Source: Variovorax gossypii (GTDB lineage: Bacteria > Pseudomonadota > Gammaproteobacteria > Burkholderiales > Burkholderiaceae_C). From it: 64,000 nt of DNA. Below are positions 34,639 through 43,127 of the stretch, piece after piece; the first letter of the stretch is position 1, and every line of letters starts with the position of its first letter. The DNA lies in the NCBI RefSeq assembly GCF_003965815.1, contig NZ_RXOE01000004.1:124001-188000 (forward strand), written 5' to 3'. The notes beneath the pieces were generated by a model, which had not been told where the DNA came from, did not search any database, and saw only the letters and a program-made list of their open reading frames with translations. Position numbers and translations under genes: made by a program.

Positions 34639-35349
34639 CTAGCGCGAAGGCCCGTCGAAGAAGAAGCGGGTCGTGGCCATCATCCGCACGTTCTTCGTCG
34701 AGTTGACCGATGGCGTGTGAAGCACGCGCATGTCCATCAGGAAGACGTCGCCTGCGCGGCCGGACATCTCGATGATTTCGATGCCCAGTTGATCGAGATT
34801 GCGCTTCAGGTCGCCGGGGGTCTTCAGCACTTCGCGCAGTCGGGAAGATGTGGGCATGCCCTGGGTGTCGACGCGATGCGAGCCGGCAAGTGCCAGCGTC
34901 GCGCCGCCTCCGGGGGCTACGTCGTCGATGAGGAAGAAGGCCTGTATTCCGGGGAGCGGGCCTTTGGGGTTTGCGGCGATGTCGACGTGCCAGTTCAGGT
35001 TTTCGAGTGTCGAGGCGCCTTGGTTGAGTGGGGACAGGAGTAGTTGTGTTTCTTGAACGCTGGATGGGGCGCGGCCACCTAGACGAGTGATGTAGTCGAT
35101 CAGTTCGGCATTGGCCAGCGTTTCATGCAGGCCCGGAACCTTGACGAGCGCGGACAGCTTTCCGATCTGTTGAAAGACAGGGAGCTTTTGCAGAGAGCTC
35201 GCCGAACCTTGTCCTCCTCGCTGTGAACTCAGCCGCTTGAACTCATCGAGCAACTTTCCCCTGATGCCGGCAACCGCCTTCTTTGAATGGAAGCCTTCCA
35301 GTCGCTGGTGTCCGCTGTCAATGAAAAAACTTTTCTGAAATTGGTTCAT
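34639..35349 (-). CDS. Phytanoyl-CoA dioxygenase-like 2OG/Fe(II) oxygenase
   Basis: 236 residues from ATG 35349. Iron ligands fit H121-x-D123 (NWHVDIAA) and H211 (RVLHTPSVN), with R222 as the likely 2-oxoglutarate-binding arginine. The ALAGSHRVDTQG segment is typical of the phytanoyl-CoA dioxygenase superfamily, which hydroxylates varied small molecules. It stands alone at the left edge of the low-GC island, so its substrate cannot be guessed. Confidence 0.8.
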   Translation of the reverse strand: MNQFQKSFFIDSGHQRLEGFHSKKAVAGIRGKLLDEFKRLSSQRGGQGSASSLQKLPVFQQIGKLSALVKVPGLHETLANAELIDYITRLGGRAPSSVQETQLLLSPLNQGASTLENLNWHVDIAANPKGPLPGIQAFFLIDDVAPGGGATLALAGSHRVDTQGMPTSSRLREVLKTPGDLKRNLDQLGIEIIEMSGRAGDVFLMDMRVLHTPSVNSTKNVRMMATTRFFFDGPSR

Positions 35350-35757
35350 AGCTATTCCTGCGGCAGCAGGCGAAGAGTGGACATGAGGCCGCTGAATCAA
35401 GCGTACTGCGCTGCCGCACACGGTGACTAGGCCTAAATTCGCGGTCAAGCAGCAGTCACCAGGCCCGTTCTACCGCATGGCGGCTTCAGACTGAATGCTG
35501 TCGGTCGCAGAAGTTGCCGTGAGCGACAGCTAACAACAGCAGCCGACTTTGGGCAATGCTGGAATCACTACCGCAGTAGCCGCTCATCCGGACCTGGATA
35601 GCATCGGGCCGACTGATCGAGTCCACGCCCGAATCAAGCCGGTTCAACCGTACCAGACCGGTGGAGTGGCTGAAGTCTTTATGCAAGATCGCCAAGTTGC
35701 CGCAGGGCGCGAAGGCATTTCACTCAAAATGAGGGGGCCGTAAATGAGGAACGTATC
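35350..35757. other. Non-coding stretch, left side of low-GC island
   Basis: About 408 bp without a gene I can support. Only short frames of under 70 codons occur on either strand. An AGGA ribosome site lies just before the SEFIR gene. No tRNA, clear direct repeat or integration site was found. Confidence 0.5.
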
Positions 35758-37185
35758 ATGAGCTCCAGTGATAGCCCAAAGGTCTTTGTCTCATACGCTT
35801 GGTCAAGTCCTGACCATGAGCAGTGGGTTTTGGATTTTTGCCAACGCCTTGTAGAGGCCAGCGTCGACATCATTCTTGACAAATGGGACTTAAGGGAAGG
35901 GCAAAACTCCTACCAGTTCATGGAGCGAATTGTTAATGACTCTGCAATCAGGAAAGTCATCATCATTTCGGATCGCATCTATGCTGAAAAGTCCAATGAC
36001 CGCCGCGGCGGAGCGGGGACCGAAGCCCAGATCATCTCCCCCAAGCTTTATTCTGGAAAAGACGAAGGTCGCTTCGCGCTTGTCGTCAGAGAGCGCTCCG
36101 AAAGTGGCGAGCCGTTCGTGCCGACTTACTACCATGGGCGAATATTCATCGACATGAGCACTGATGAGCTAGCTGACAGCAACCTGGAGCAATTGCTGCG
36201 CTGGATCTTCGACAAGCCCCTGCATCAGCGACCACCTTTGGGGACAAGGCCGTCATTCTTGACCGATGAGCCTGAAGTCGGTCTTGGCACCGAGTTCACC
36301 GCGAGTCAGTTTCGTCGCGCGGCCAGGGGCGGCAGCGCGAACTCCGCAAACTTGTTTCGAGAGTACTTGGAGTGCTTTTGCCGCAATCTTGACCGCTTTG
36401 CCATCTTAGATCCTCGTGCGACAAACAGTCTGGTCGTGAAGCAATTTGAAGCTCTCAGGCAAGCAAAGGATGAGTTTGTGAGGGTTGTCTTAGACGCCGT
36501 CGATCACGAGTCCGTTTCGCGACAGAAGCTGTCAATGCATCTTGTCCGTTTCTTTGACGATCTTTTGGCACGGTGCTACCCGGCGAAGAGAGACCGAGAG
36601 TCAACCGACCACTTCAAGCTGCTAGCTCACGAGCTTTTCGTGTCCGTCGTAGGCATAGCTATCTGGCGCGAAGAATTCGAACTGGCGAAGAGTCTTCTGG
36701 CCGCGCCCTACTTCGGCGCGATCAAGAATGGGTACCGCGGCGGCCAACGCGATTCTTACGCCGTGTTTTGGCAGGGCGATGATCGCCTCAAAGAGCTCAG
36801 AACGCCTGAAGGTTCCGAATATCACACCCCCTTCGGGCAGACGCTCCAGGAGCGAACCTCATCAGGAGTGTTGCCTCGAGACCAGTTTCTGCAGGCGGAT
36901 CTGCTGATCCATCTTCGTGCTGAACTCGCAAACGGCGATGACCGCTGGTACCCACTGACATGGATCTATATGAGTCACCACCGAGCGCTCGAAGTCTTCA
37001 TCCGTGCTCAGTCAGAGCAATTTTTCGGACAGTTGAAAGAGGTTCTCGGCATCGAATCGCTGGATCCGATTCGGGAACTCGTAACAAGCAACGGTCCAAT
37101 GGGATACCGACGGATTCGGCTCGGCTCCAACGTGCTGAGCTATGCTGCCTTGATGCTTCCAGATGCAATAGCTACCCGTCGCTGA
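35758..37185 (+). CDS. SEFIR-domain protein, candidate immune effector
   Basis: 475 residues. The N-terminal ~160 residues form a SEFIR (TIR-related) domain: PKVFVSYAWSSPDHEQWVLDF, VDIILDKWDLREGQNSYQFMERIV, KVIIISDRIYAEKS and RRGGAGTEAQII (GTE at 87-89; E89 could be the catalytic glutamate if it is an NADase). Bacterial SEFIR and TIR domains are known in anti-phage proteins that deplete NAD. The remaining ~310 residues are helical and unfamiliar; they may be a sensor or oligomerisation region. GC content is clearly lower than in neighbouring core genes. No partner gene is adjacent, so it may be a single-gene system. Confidence 0.82.
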   Translation: MSSSDSPKVFVSYAWSSPDHEQWVLDFCQRLVEASVDIILDKWDLREGQNSYQFMERIVNDSAIRKVIIISDRIYAEKSNDRRGGAGTEAQIISPKLYSGKDEGRFALVVRERSESGEPFVPTYYHGRIFIDMSTDELADSNLEQLLRWIFDKPLHQRPPLGTRPSFLTDEPEVGLGTEFTASQFRRAARGGSANSANLFREYLECFCRNLDRFAILDPRATNSLVVKQFEALRQAKDEFVRVVLDAVDHESVSRQKLSMHLVRFFDDLLARCYPAKRDRESTDHFKLLAHELFVSVVGIAIWREEFELAKSLLAAPYFGAIKNGYRGGQRDSYAVFWQGDDRLKELRTPEGSEYHTPFGQTLQERTSSGVLPRDQFLQADLLIHLRAELANGDDRWYPLTWIYMSHHRALEVFIRAQSEQFFGQLKEVLGIESLDPIRELVTSNGPMGYRRIRLGSNVLSYAALMLPDAIATRR

Positions 37186-37558
37186 ACTGGAGGTTCGGCT
37201 GGACCGAGCGCCGCGACCGACCGCATCGGGCACTCGGCCATCCAGCGCACAAGGAAGAATCTGACCGGATCTTGCCGGCTCATGCCTTCCAGCACACCAA
37301 TCGCTTCGCGCTGCGTTATCCCGAGAAGCCGGCAAAGACTGGGAGCCGTCTTTCGCACGGATGGGATACGCAGCTAGCTTCGACCCAAAGCTGTCTCTGA
37401 GTCCAGCAAAACGGAGGACTGAAGCTGGACAGCCGTTCACTTGAACTGCTGACATTATGGGCCTGCCCTTTAGGGCAGTGCCGCCCATGCACTCCTGCAA
37501 GGGCGGAATGATGCGTGATGGTCAGCATGCTTAGTCCCGCTCCTCTAAAGAGACAATC
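37186..37558. other. Non-coding stretch with a small hairpin
   Basis: About 373 bp without a supported gene. The only structure seen is CTGCCC-TTTA-GGGCAG at 37463-37478, a 6-bp-stem hairpin without a following T-run, so it is not a typical intrinsic terminator. Confidence 0.5.
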
Positions 37559-38611
37559 ATGCCCGAGGGGCATGGCGCAACGCGGCCATCGCAGTGCAGC
37601 AGAACAGCCTCACCGACGACTGGTGCGGTGCTGGAGCGCCGTTGCCAAGTAGCGGCTCCCGCTGCGACCGCCACCAAGAGCCTCTTCTCGAAAACGAATG
37701 ATATGGACAAGGCCGGTAATGCCCGCCATAGTGCACGCACCAAAATCACTGTAGCCGCAATGGAATCGGAATCAGACAGTCCCGTCCATCATCAGCAGCG
37801 CTCGGCTTTCATTAGGAATCTTGTCCAAAGATCGTCGGTACCGCAGGCCACTAGGTCTGACGCGCGATGCGTTCCCAGTTCCATTGTGCAATTCTGGGAC
37901 GACCTCGCTAAATTACCCGAAGACGTTCGGGAGTGCATTGCCACCTGGTCCAGGTGGAAAACTAGTGGCTTCGTCCATCGTGTGTTCGACACCGAAAGTG
38001 CGGCACAGTTTATCGGTCGCTCTTTCGGCCCGGATCACGCGCGCGCGTTCACACGCTGCTACCACCCCGCGATGCAGGCTGACTATTTTCGACTGTGCTA
38101 CTTGTTCGTCGAAGGCGGGATGTATGTCGATGCGGATGATGTGTGCATGGCGAGAGATATCTCGAGCTTGTTTGATGGGAGTAGTCTGAAAGTGCAGCCA
38201 CTCTGCTATGACATCGAATCCGACTCGATGGTGAGTCCAAGAGACTTTCTGCAAGCAGGCGCAAACGACGACGGTTGGATTTTCTACTTCAACAACAATC
38301 CGCTAGTTGCTTGTCCAAGAGATCCGATCATAAGGCGCGCACTTGAGCGGGCGACTCAGCTCTTGAACGACGCTGCGGATGGTGAGCTCCCTGAAATCCA
38401 GTCCACTACAGGTCCGGGCAACCTTTCGAGGGCAGTTTTCGAGTTGGGAGCGGCATCAGAAGGCAACGATCAGATTCAGGTGTTGAAAGGCTGGGATTCC
38501 ATCGCTGTCTCGCGGTGGCCACTGAGCTACCGCAGGGATACGAGGAATTGGCGTCTTTCAAACGGCAAAAGTTTTCACGCCGCGTGCAGAAGTTTCAATG
38601 AATCTATTTGA
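37559..38611 (+). CDS. DXD glycosyltransferase (sugar-binding DXD family)
   Basis: 350 residues from the first ATG; ATGs at 37703 and 37760 are alternatives, since the first ~100 residues look unconserved. The catalytic region is clear: PSSIVQFWDDLAKLPEDVRECIATW, then MQADYFRLCYLFVEGGMYVDADD, where D191-x-D193 binds the metal and nucleotide sugar. This resembles the OCH1/capsule-type transferases. It overlaps the GT25-GH16 fusion gene by 14 bp, so both probably act on the same surface glycan. Confidence 0.8.
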   Translation: MPEGHGATRPSQCSRTASPTTGAVLERRCQVAAPAATATKSLFSKTNDMDKAGNARHSARTKITVAAMESESDSPVHHQQRSAFIRNLVQRSSVPQATRSDARCVPSSIVQFWDDLAKLPEDVRECIATWSRWKTSGFVHRVFDTESAAQFIGRSFGPDHARAFTRCYHPAMQADYFRLCYLFVEGGMYVDADDVCMARDISSLFDGSSLKVQPLCYDIESDSMVSPRDFLQAGANDDGWIFYFNNNPLVACPRDPIIRRALERATQLLNDAADGELPEIQSTTGPGNLSRAVFELGAASEGNDQIQVLKGWDSIAVSRWPLSYRRDTRNWRLSNGKSFHAACRSFNESI

Positions 38612-40799
38612 GCCACTGGGGATCGCACGGCGACTACTTCATTCACTATTTCTACGCGCACGCACATTTCTGCCAACGCAGAAGTCGATGGCATTCGCCG
38701 CCGAAAGCGGTCAAATCGCAGACATCTACGTGATCAATCTGGACCGACAGCCCGAGCGCTTGGCGGCGGTAATGCATGAGTTACATCGGATTGTCGACGC
38801 CGCAGGTCAACCTTTGTCCCAGCGGCTTATTCGGCACGCGGCATGCGACGCCCGGGCCGCCCCAGCAGGCATGCTGAAAAGCCCAGACATCGATCCTTAC
38901 TACACACTCGCCGATCAGTTGTTCGTCGAACCACAGCCGCACATGTTGCCTGCAAGTTTTGATCTGAATCGGCCGATCCGAATGAGCGATGCAGAGATCG
39001 CTGTCGCCCAGTCGCATATTGATGTTTGGAGGAAGATCGCAAGCTCGGACGCACCGTATGGACTGGTTCTGGAAGACGACGTCTGGTTCGAACGGGGATT
39101 CGGGCGGCTAGTCGACGTGGCCTGGCGAGAAATGCAGGCAGCTGATCAGGCCGATCCTTCCTTTGACGTGCTTTACTTGTCGTACAAGGAGGTCAGGCAT
39201 GGCGCCCCAAAGACCCCCCTTTCGCCGAACGTCTTCCGTCCCGAGCGGGGGCTTTGGTATTTGTCCGGATGCGTGCTTTCCAAGCGTGGTGCGCAACGAC
39301 TCCTTTCGCTTCTTCCGTGTCGCGGACCGGTCGATCTGTGGATCAACCAACAGTTCCATTTGATGGACGTGCGCGCCGTGCGCCGCTCCGTCATCGCCCA
39401 ACGGCTCGACCTGCAGTCGACGAACTCCTATTCAATCTTGCCTGCGCTGACTCAGATCGGGATCCTCAACGATACGACTCCCGGCACGTTTCACCAGCGC
39501 CCCACCGAGTCTCCCGTATTTGCGTTTGGTGCTCAGAACTCCGGCCTGTCGTCGCTGGCAATGGCGTTGTCGATGCTCGGCTATCGCTGCTGCAGCGACT
39601 TAGACGACCTGCCTCACTCGGAACTGGACCGGCTGCTCAACGGGCGGCGCGGTCGCATATTCGACGCTTACGTCAATGTCGCCTCGCTCGCACCGCACCT
39701 TGCGAGGCTTAGGGAACGATATCCAGGCGCCAGGTTCATCGTGCTCGGCGAGCTCAACCAACAGGCCGCCCGAACTTCAGAACTTCTCACCGTGATTGGG
39801 AAGGGCGTGCTGCACCTAGACGAGCTCGCCGGAGACTGGCCTGCCCTTTGTGAGTATCTCCGCCTCGCACCGCCTATCGCTCGCTATCCCTCCATTCCCG
39901 ACCGCGGTTACCGCACGCACCGACGCACTGCAATCAATAGCACTGCACCAGCGAAAAGACTTCGACACGATGTGTCACCGTGGGTGGCACCGGAGCGACG
40001 CGAGTGGCGAGGGATCGACACGGAGCCTGTAGAGTTACCGGCACAGTCGGCGATCGTATTGACGCGTTTCGATGATGATCTGGTCGACCTCAGCACTTCG
40101 CGTTGGGTGCTTCGCGACGACACATTTCCTGGAAACCTGGCCCTGTTTCGCCCTGCGAACGTCCGAGCGGGCCCGGCCGGCGGTGTTGAACTGCGGGTTG
40201 AGCAGGCTCCGCTCGGCGTTCGGAATTTGAGCGCGGCGGCAGTCTCCAGCCGTGACCGCTTCCTGTTCGGTCGCTTCGAGGTAACCCTGCAAGCTACGGA
40301 CGTCCCGGGTCTGGTCACCGGCTTCTTCCTGCATCGGGATTCACCTAGACAAGAGATCGATGTGGAGATCACTGGCGACCGCCCGGATCGAATGCTGGCG
40401 AACGTGTTTTACAACCCAGGTTCAGACGGCGCGAAGTTCGATTACGGCTACCGTGGGACACCCATTTGCATCGACCTAGGGTTCGACGCTTCAAAAGCGT
40501 TGCATACCTACACGATCGACTGGGAGCCCAATGAAATCCGCTGGCTTGTTGATGGCCAGATCGTCCATCGACGCGTACTTTGGGACCCAACGCCTATTCC
40601 GGACTTGCCGATGACGCTGCACGTGAACACGTGGCCAACCCGTTCCCGCGAGCTAGCTGGCCAGCTGGTGCTCGGCATACTCCCGGCAACAGCGCGCGTT
40701 CGGAGAATCAGCGTTAACGCAATTCACGGGGACGATATCCCGCAACCAATCCCACCCACGCTCAGGTCAGAGCCTGTATCACCGGTGGCATTGGCCTGA
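38598..40799 (+). CDS. GT25 glycosyltransferase / P-loop-like / GH16 fusion protein
   Basis: 733 residues in three parts. Residues about 41-290 are a family-25 LPS-type glycosyltransferase (DIYVINLDRQPERL at 42-55; LEDD at 158-161; LSGCVLSKRGAQRLL). Residues about 306-430 start FAFGAQNSGLSSLAMALSMLGY, like the nucleotide loop of sulfotransferases but without its lysine. Residues about 485-715 are a GH16 beta-jelly-roll: FGRFEVTLQATDVPGLVTGFF, catalytic EIDVE with E586, D588 and E590, and DWEPNEIRWLVDGQIVHRR. One chain that both builds and cuts or transglycosylates a glycan is unusual. No signal peptide is visible, which is odd for a GH16 enzyme. Confidence 0.85.
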   Translation: MNLFEPLGIARRLLHSLFLRARTFLPTQKSMAFAAESGQIADIYVINLDRQPERLAAVMHELHRIVDAAGQPLSQRLIRHAACDARAAPAGMLKSPDIDPYYTLADQLFVEPQPHMLPASFDLNRPIRMSDAEIAVAQSHIDVWRKIASSDAPYGLVLEDDVWFERGFGRLVDVAWREMQAADQADPSFDVLYLSYKEVRHGAPKTPLSPNVFRPERGLWYLSGCVLSKRGAQRLLSLLPCRGPVDLWINQQFHLMDVRAVRRSVIAQRLDLQSTNSYSILPALTQIGILNDTTPGTFHQRPTESPVFAFGAQNSGLSSLAMALSMLGYRCCSDLDDLPHSELDRLLNGRRGRIFDAYVNVASLAPHLARLRERYPGARFIVLGELNQQAARTSELLTVIGKGVLHLDELAGDWPALCEYLRLAPPIARYPSIPDRGYRTHRRTAINSTAPAKRLRHDVSPWVAPERREWRGIDTEPVELPAQSAIVLTRFDDDLVDLSTSRWVLRDDTFPGNLALFRPANVRAGPAGGVELRVEQAPLGVRNLSAAAVSSRDRFLFGRFEVTLQATDVPGLVTGFFLHRDSPRQEIDVEITGDRPDRMLANVFYNPGSDGAKFDYGYRGTPICIDLGFDASKALHTYTIDWEPNEIRWLVDGQIVHRRVLWDPTPIPDLPMTLHVNTWPTRSRELAGQLVLGILPATARVRRISVNAIHGDDIPQPIPPTLRSEPVSPVALA

Positions 40800-41167
40800 A
40801 TGCATAGGCTGTAGCAGTTGTCGCCGAGCTGATTAGATGTGTCCGCTTCTTGGCTTGCAGCGGCCCCTCCACCGTCATACTCCGAATGGCGGCAATCGCT
40901 GCATTGCAGCCCTTCAGGTATGCCCGCTCCAGACTGATTTGAGGCGTTCGCCGCTGGGGCCTCCGCGACTGCTCCCGCCAAGAGCGGTCCGCAGCAACAG
41001 GGCGGCCTCGCTGTCGGATCGCGCGCGTAAACCGGCCATCTTGTGGTGTCGCCCGTGCACACACCGTCCGAGTGTCGGCTGCGCGAGCGCGCGACCGTCG
41101 CAATCGAAGAGTCGGCCGCTTGCGCAACGTAACATCCGGCGCCACACTGGGCAGAGGAGTCCAAACT
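40800..41167. other. Non-coding stretch within island
   Basis: About 368 bp. Open frames on both strands enter from flanking genes but none shows a family signature or a ribosome site. The sequence before ATG 41168 (GAGGAG) fits a ribosome site for the next gene. Confidence 0.45.
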
Positions 41168-42256
41168 ATGAGGCGCGCCGTCTATTACCCCCACACGCAG
41201 ATCAGGAACGAGAACTTTCTCAAGACATCCCTGCTGCTCTGGGATCAGGTTGACTTTGTCTCGCCGGTAAAAGAATTCTTCTTCGACGACGCACCGAGGA
41301 TCGAACTGGAAGCGCTCGATTTGCTGTGTCACGCCCACGTACCGAGCCAACAAGAGAAGGAACTGGTGCACGCGAGAGTGGTCGAATTGCTTCGACGCCC
41401 GCTGCCCGACTGGCTGGTGACGACGCAAGTCCCGGAGTCTGTCGTCAAAGGCCGCAAGATCCGTGAGTTCGCTACAGGCTACGGCATGTACCCTGAGAAG
41501 CTGGCCCACAAGACTTGGCGCTTGCTGGAAGCTGCGAGCCTAGTGCGACTGCAAGGCCCCGATGAGGACTACTACGCCCGGCCATTGATCGGCTTTTTGC
41601 TGATGTCGCTGCTGGCAGACGCCTGCGCCGGCGACGCGAAGGGCAAGATCACTGATAGGTCCGACGCCTATGAATTTATGGGGAAGATGATTGCAGCTGA
41701 GCGGCCCACCCCCCCGACCAACATCGACTCAGGTCAGCTGAGCGCTGCTCAGGCCGGCTTGGTCAGTCTGGCCGTCAACACGGTGCGAACCGACGGCATT
41801 CCATTGGAGAACATCGTCGCCATGAGGAAGCGCGAGGAAGGATCTGCCGGGCACCACTACCGAAAATTTCGGCAGAACCTCGCGGCCAAGATTGAAGCTT
41901 CCACGGAACGCGCTTTGGCGGCGCCAGCGCCGGAAGATCGCCGGGACATCGCTGCTGATTTCGAACGCGAGATGCGCGACGACCTTGCCTTTCTCAAGGA
42001 GGAACTTGGGATGGCCAAGCGCGAAGTGCTCTTCTCCAAAGAGATGGTCGCGCTCTACAGCCTCGGCAGCCTCGGCAGCCTCGGCAGCCTCGCCGGAGAC
42101 ATCACTGCCTGGGTGGGTGCGGGGGTTGGCGCGGTTCAAGCTACCGGTAAGTTCTCAAAGGCATACGCCGAAACGCTCGGAAAGCACGCCATTTCATACC
42201 TCTACGTCGGCGAGCACCCCACTCTGCGCAACATTCCTTTTGGCCCGCTTGCCTAG
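41168..42256 (+). CDS. Orphan protein, possibly DUF6236-like
   Basis: 362 residues from ATG 41168, which has GAGGAG upstream. It begins MRRAVYYPHTQIRNENFLKTSLLLWDQVDFVSP, a pattern I associate, weakly, with the DUF6236 family of unknown function. The centre is helical, with a charged coiled segment around residues 235-290. Near residues 295-307 a run of Leu-Gly-Ser triplets is encoded by a 9-bp DNA repeat. The tail SLAGDITAWVGAGVGAVQATG is weakly amphipathic. Its stop codon lies inside an attC-like element shared with the next gene. Confidence 0.7.
   Translation: MRRAVYYPHTQIRNENFLKTSLLLWDQVDFVSPVKEFFFDDAPRIELEALDLLCHAHVPSQQEKELVHARVVELLRRPLPDWLVTTQVPESVVKGRKIREFATGYGMYPEKLAHKTWRLLEAASLVRLQGPDEDYYARPLIGFLLMSLLADACAGDAKGKITDRSDAYEFMGKMIAAERPTPPTNIDSGQLSAAQAGLVSLAVNTVRTDGIPLENIVAMRKREEGSAGHHYRKFRQNLAAKIEASTERALAAPAPEDRRDIAADFEREMRDDLAFLKEELGMAKREVLFSKEMVALYSLGSLGSLGSLAGDITAWVGAGVGAVQATGKFSKAYAETLGKHAISYLYVGEHPTLRNIPFGPLA
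42061..42087 (+). repeat. In-frame 9-bp microsatellite (three units)
   Basis: CCTCGGCAG is repeated three times in a row and then begins a fourth, diverging copy. It encodes the Leu-Gly-Ser triplets of the orphan protein. Changes by one unit would keep the frame, so length polymorphism is possible. Confidence 0.9.
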
Positions 42257-42278
42257 CGGCCCCGCTTCAACGTTAGGC
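42251..42278. other. attC-like short inverted element between orphan genes
   Basis: GCCTAGC at 42251-42257 and GTTAGGC at 42272-42278 are inverted at 6 of 7 positions and enclose GGCCCCGCTTCAAC. GTTAGGC fits the integron core-site consensus GTTRRRY, and GCCTAGC is one base from its inverse RYYYAAC. The stop of the upstream gene lies inside the element and the next ATG follows 3 bp after it, as in gene-cassette junctions. At 28 bp it is only about half the minimal attC length, so it is at best a deleted remnant. Confidence 0.3.
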
Positions 42279-42281
42279 TCC

Positions 42282-43127
42282 ATGAAGACGGACTTCAGCG
42301 ACCCACTTGCATTCTTGCGACATCTCGCTGAACAGGCCGTCGTCGATGACATCGGCCTACTTCGAGCCGTGGCGCGTTGCCTCGCACCCGAAGATGCAGC
42401 AACGCTCCTTCGGGATGAGGCCACGAGGACCTCAAGCCTGCGAGATGCCCTGCTTCGAAAGGTTGTCGAAGATGCGGAAGCGGGGGTTCGGCGTGAACAT
42501 CACACTCTTGTCCGTCAGTTGCTGAGGGCAGTTGAATCCGCCGACGGACGCACTAGCCAAATTCTTGCCTACTCGCTTTCTTCGCTCTGCCCGACTCTCC
42601 CTCGAAAAAAGCGGCGTTTGGTCCAAGAAGCATTCGTTCGCTCTCGTTTCGTTGGCATTCGACGTCGAGGTTACAGGCTGATTGGCAAAGACAAGGTGCC
42701 TGATTTGTCGATCATCGTGGCCGCATGGCGTGAGTGGGGAGATCCAGAGTGTGCGTGGCTCCTAGTAAAGCTGCTGCCTGCTGCGGATCTGGCATCTATG
42801 AAGTCGGAACTGCTGCCGTCCCTCGACCAAGGCTGGATGCTCTCAAGACTCTTCCTTAGACTTGCAGAGCTAGACGCCGACTTTCCAGACGAGTTGGAAC
42901 GTCTGGACAGCGTCTCATACTGCTATGTGTTGGCAAAGCTCGGCCGCACGATCCCGAACGAGAAGGCTATGAGCATCGTCGAGCAGAGCGCCGGCGACGA
43001 ACGCTTTGGGCTACTGGTTTGGTCGATAGGCAAGATGGGGCTCTGGGAAGTGCTCGTCGCTATACAGCAGCGCCTGCCAGAACTTGAGGAACGACGATTC
43101 GCCGCGTTGATGCAGCATGACGCTTAG
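42282..43127 (+). CDS. Orphan helical-repeat protein of unknown function
   Basis: 281 residues from ATG 42282. The chain is a succession of amphipathic helices (PLAFLRHLAEQAVVDDIGLLRAVARCL, LRDALLRKVVEDAEAGV, LIGKDKVPDLSIIVAAWREWGDPECAWLLVKLLP, SAGDERFGLLVWSIGKMGLWEVLVAI). It reads like a HEAT-type alpha-solenoid, but no repeat family is certain. It follows the preceding orphan gene by 25 bp in the same direction. Accessory-type codon use. Confidence 0.65.
   Translation: MKTDFSDPLAFLRHLAEQAVVDDIGLLRAVARCLAPEDAATLLRDEATRTSSLRDALLRKVVEDAEAGVRREHHTLVRQLLRAVESADGRTSQILAYSLSSLCPTLPRKKRRLVQEAFVRSRFVGIRRRGYRLIGKDKVPDLSIIVAAWREWGDPECAWLLVKLLPAADLASMKSELLPSLDQGWMLSRLFLRLAELDADFPDELERLDSVSYCYVLAKLGRTIPNEKAMSIVEQSAGDERFGLLVWSIGKMGLWEVLVAIQQRLPELEERRFAALMQHDA

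Noticed and set aside
37463..37478. Hairpin as intrinsic terminator of the SEFIR gene
   Set aside because: The stem is only 6 bp, there is no T-run after it, and it lies about 280 bp beyond the stop.
40762..41145. 127-codon minus-strand frame in the gap before the orphan genes
   Set aside because: Strongly Arg-rich, overlaps the fusion gene end, and no family was recognised.
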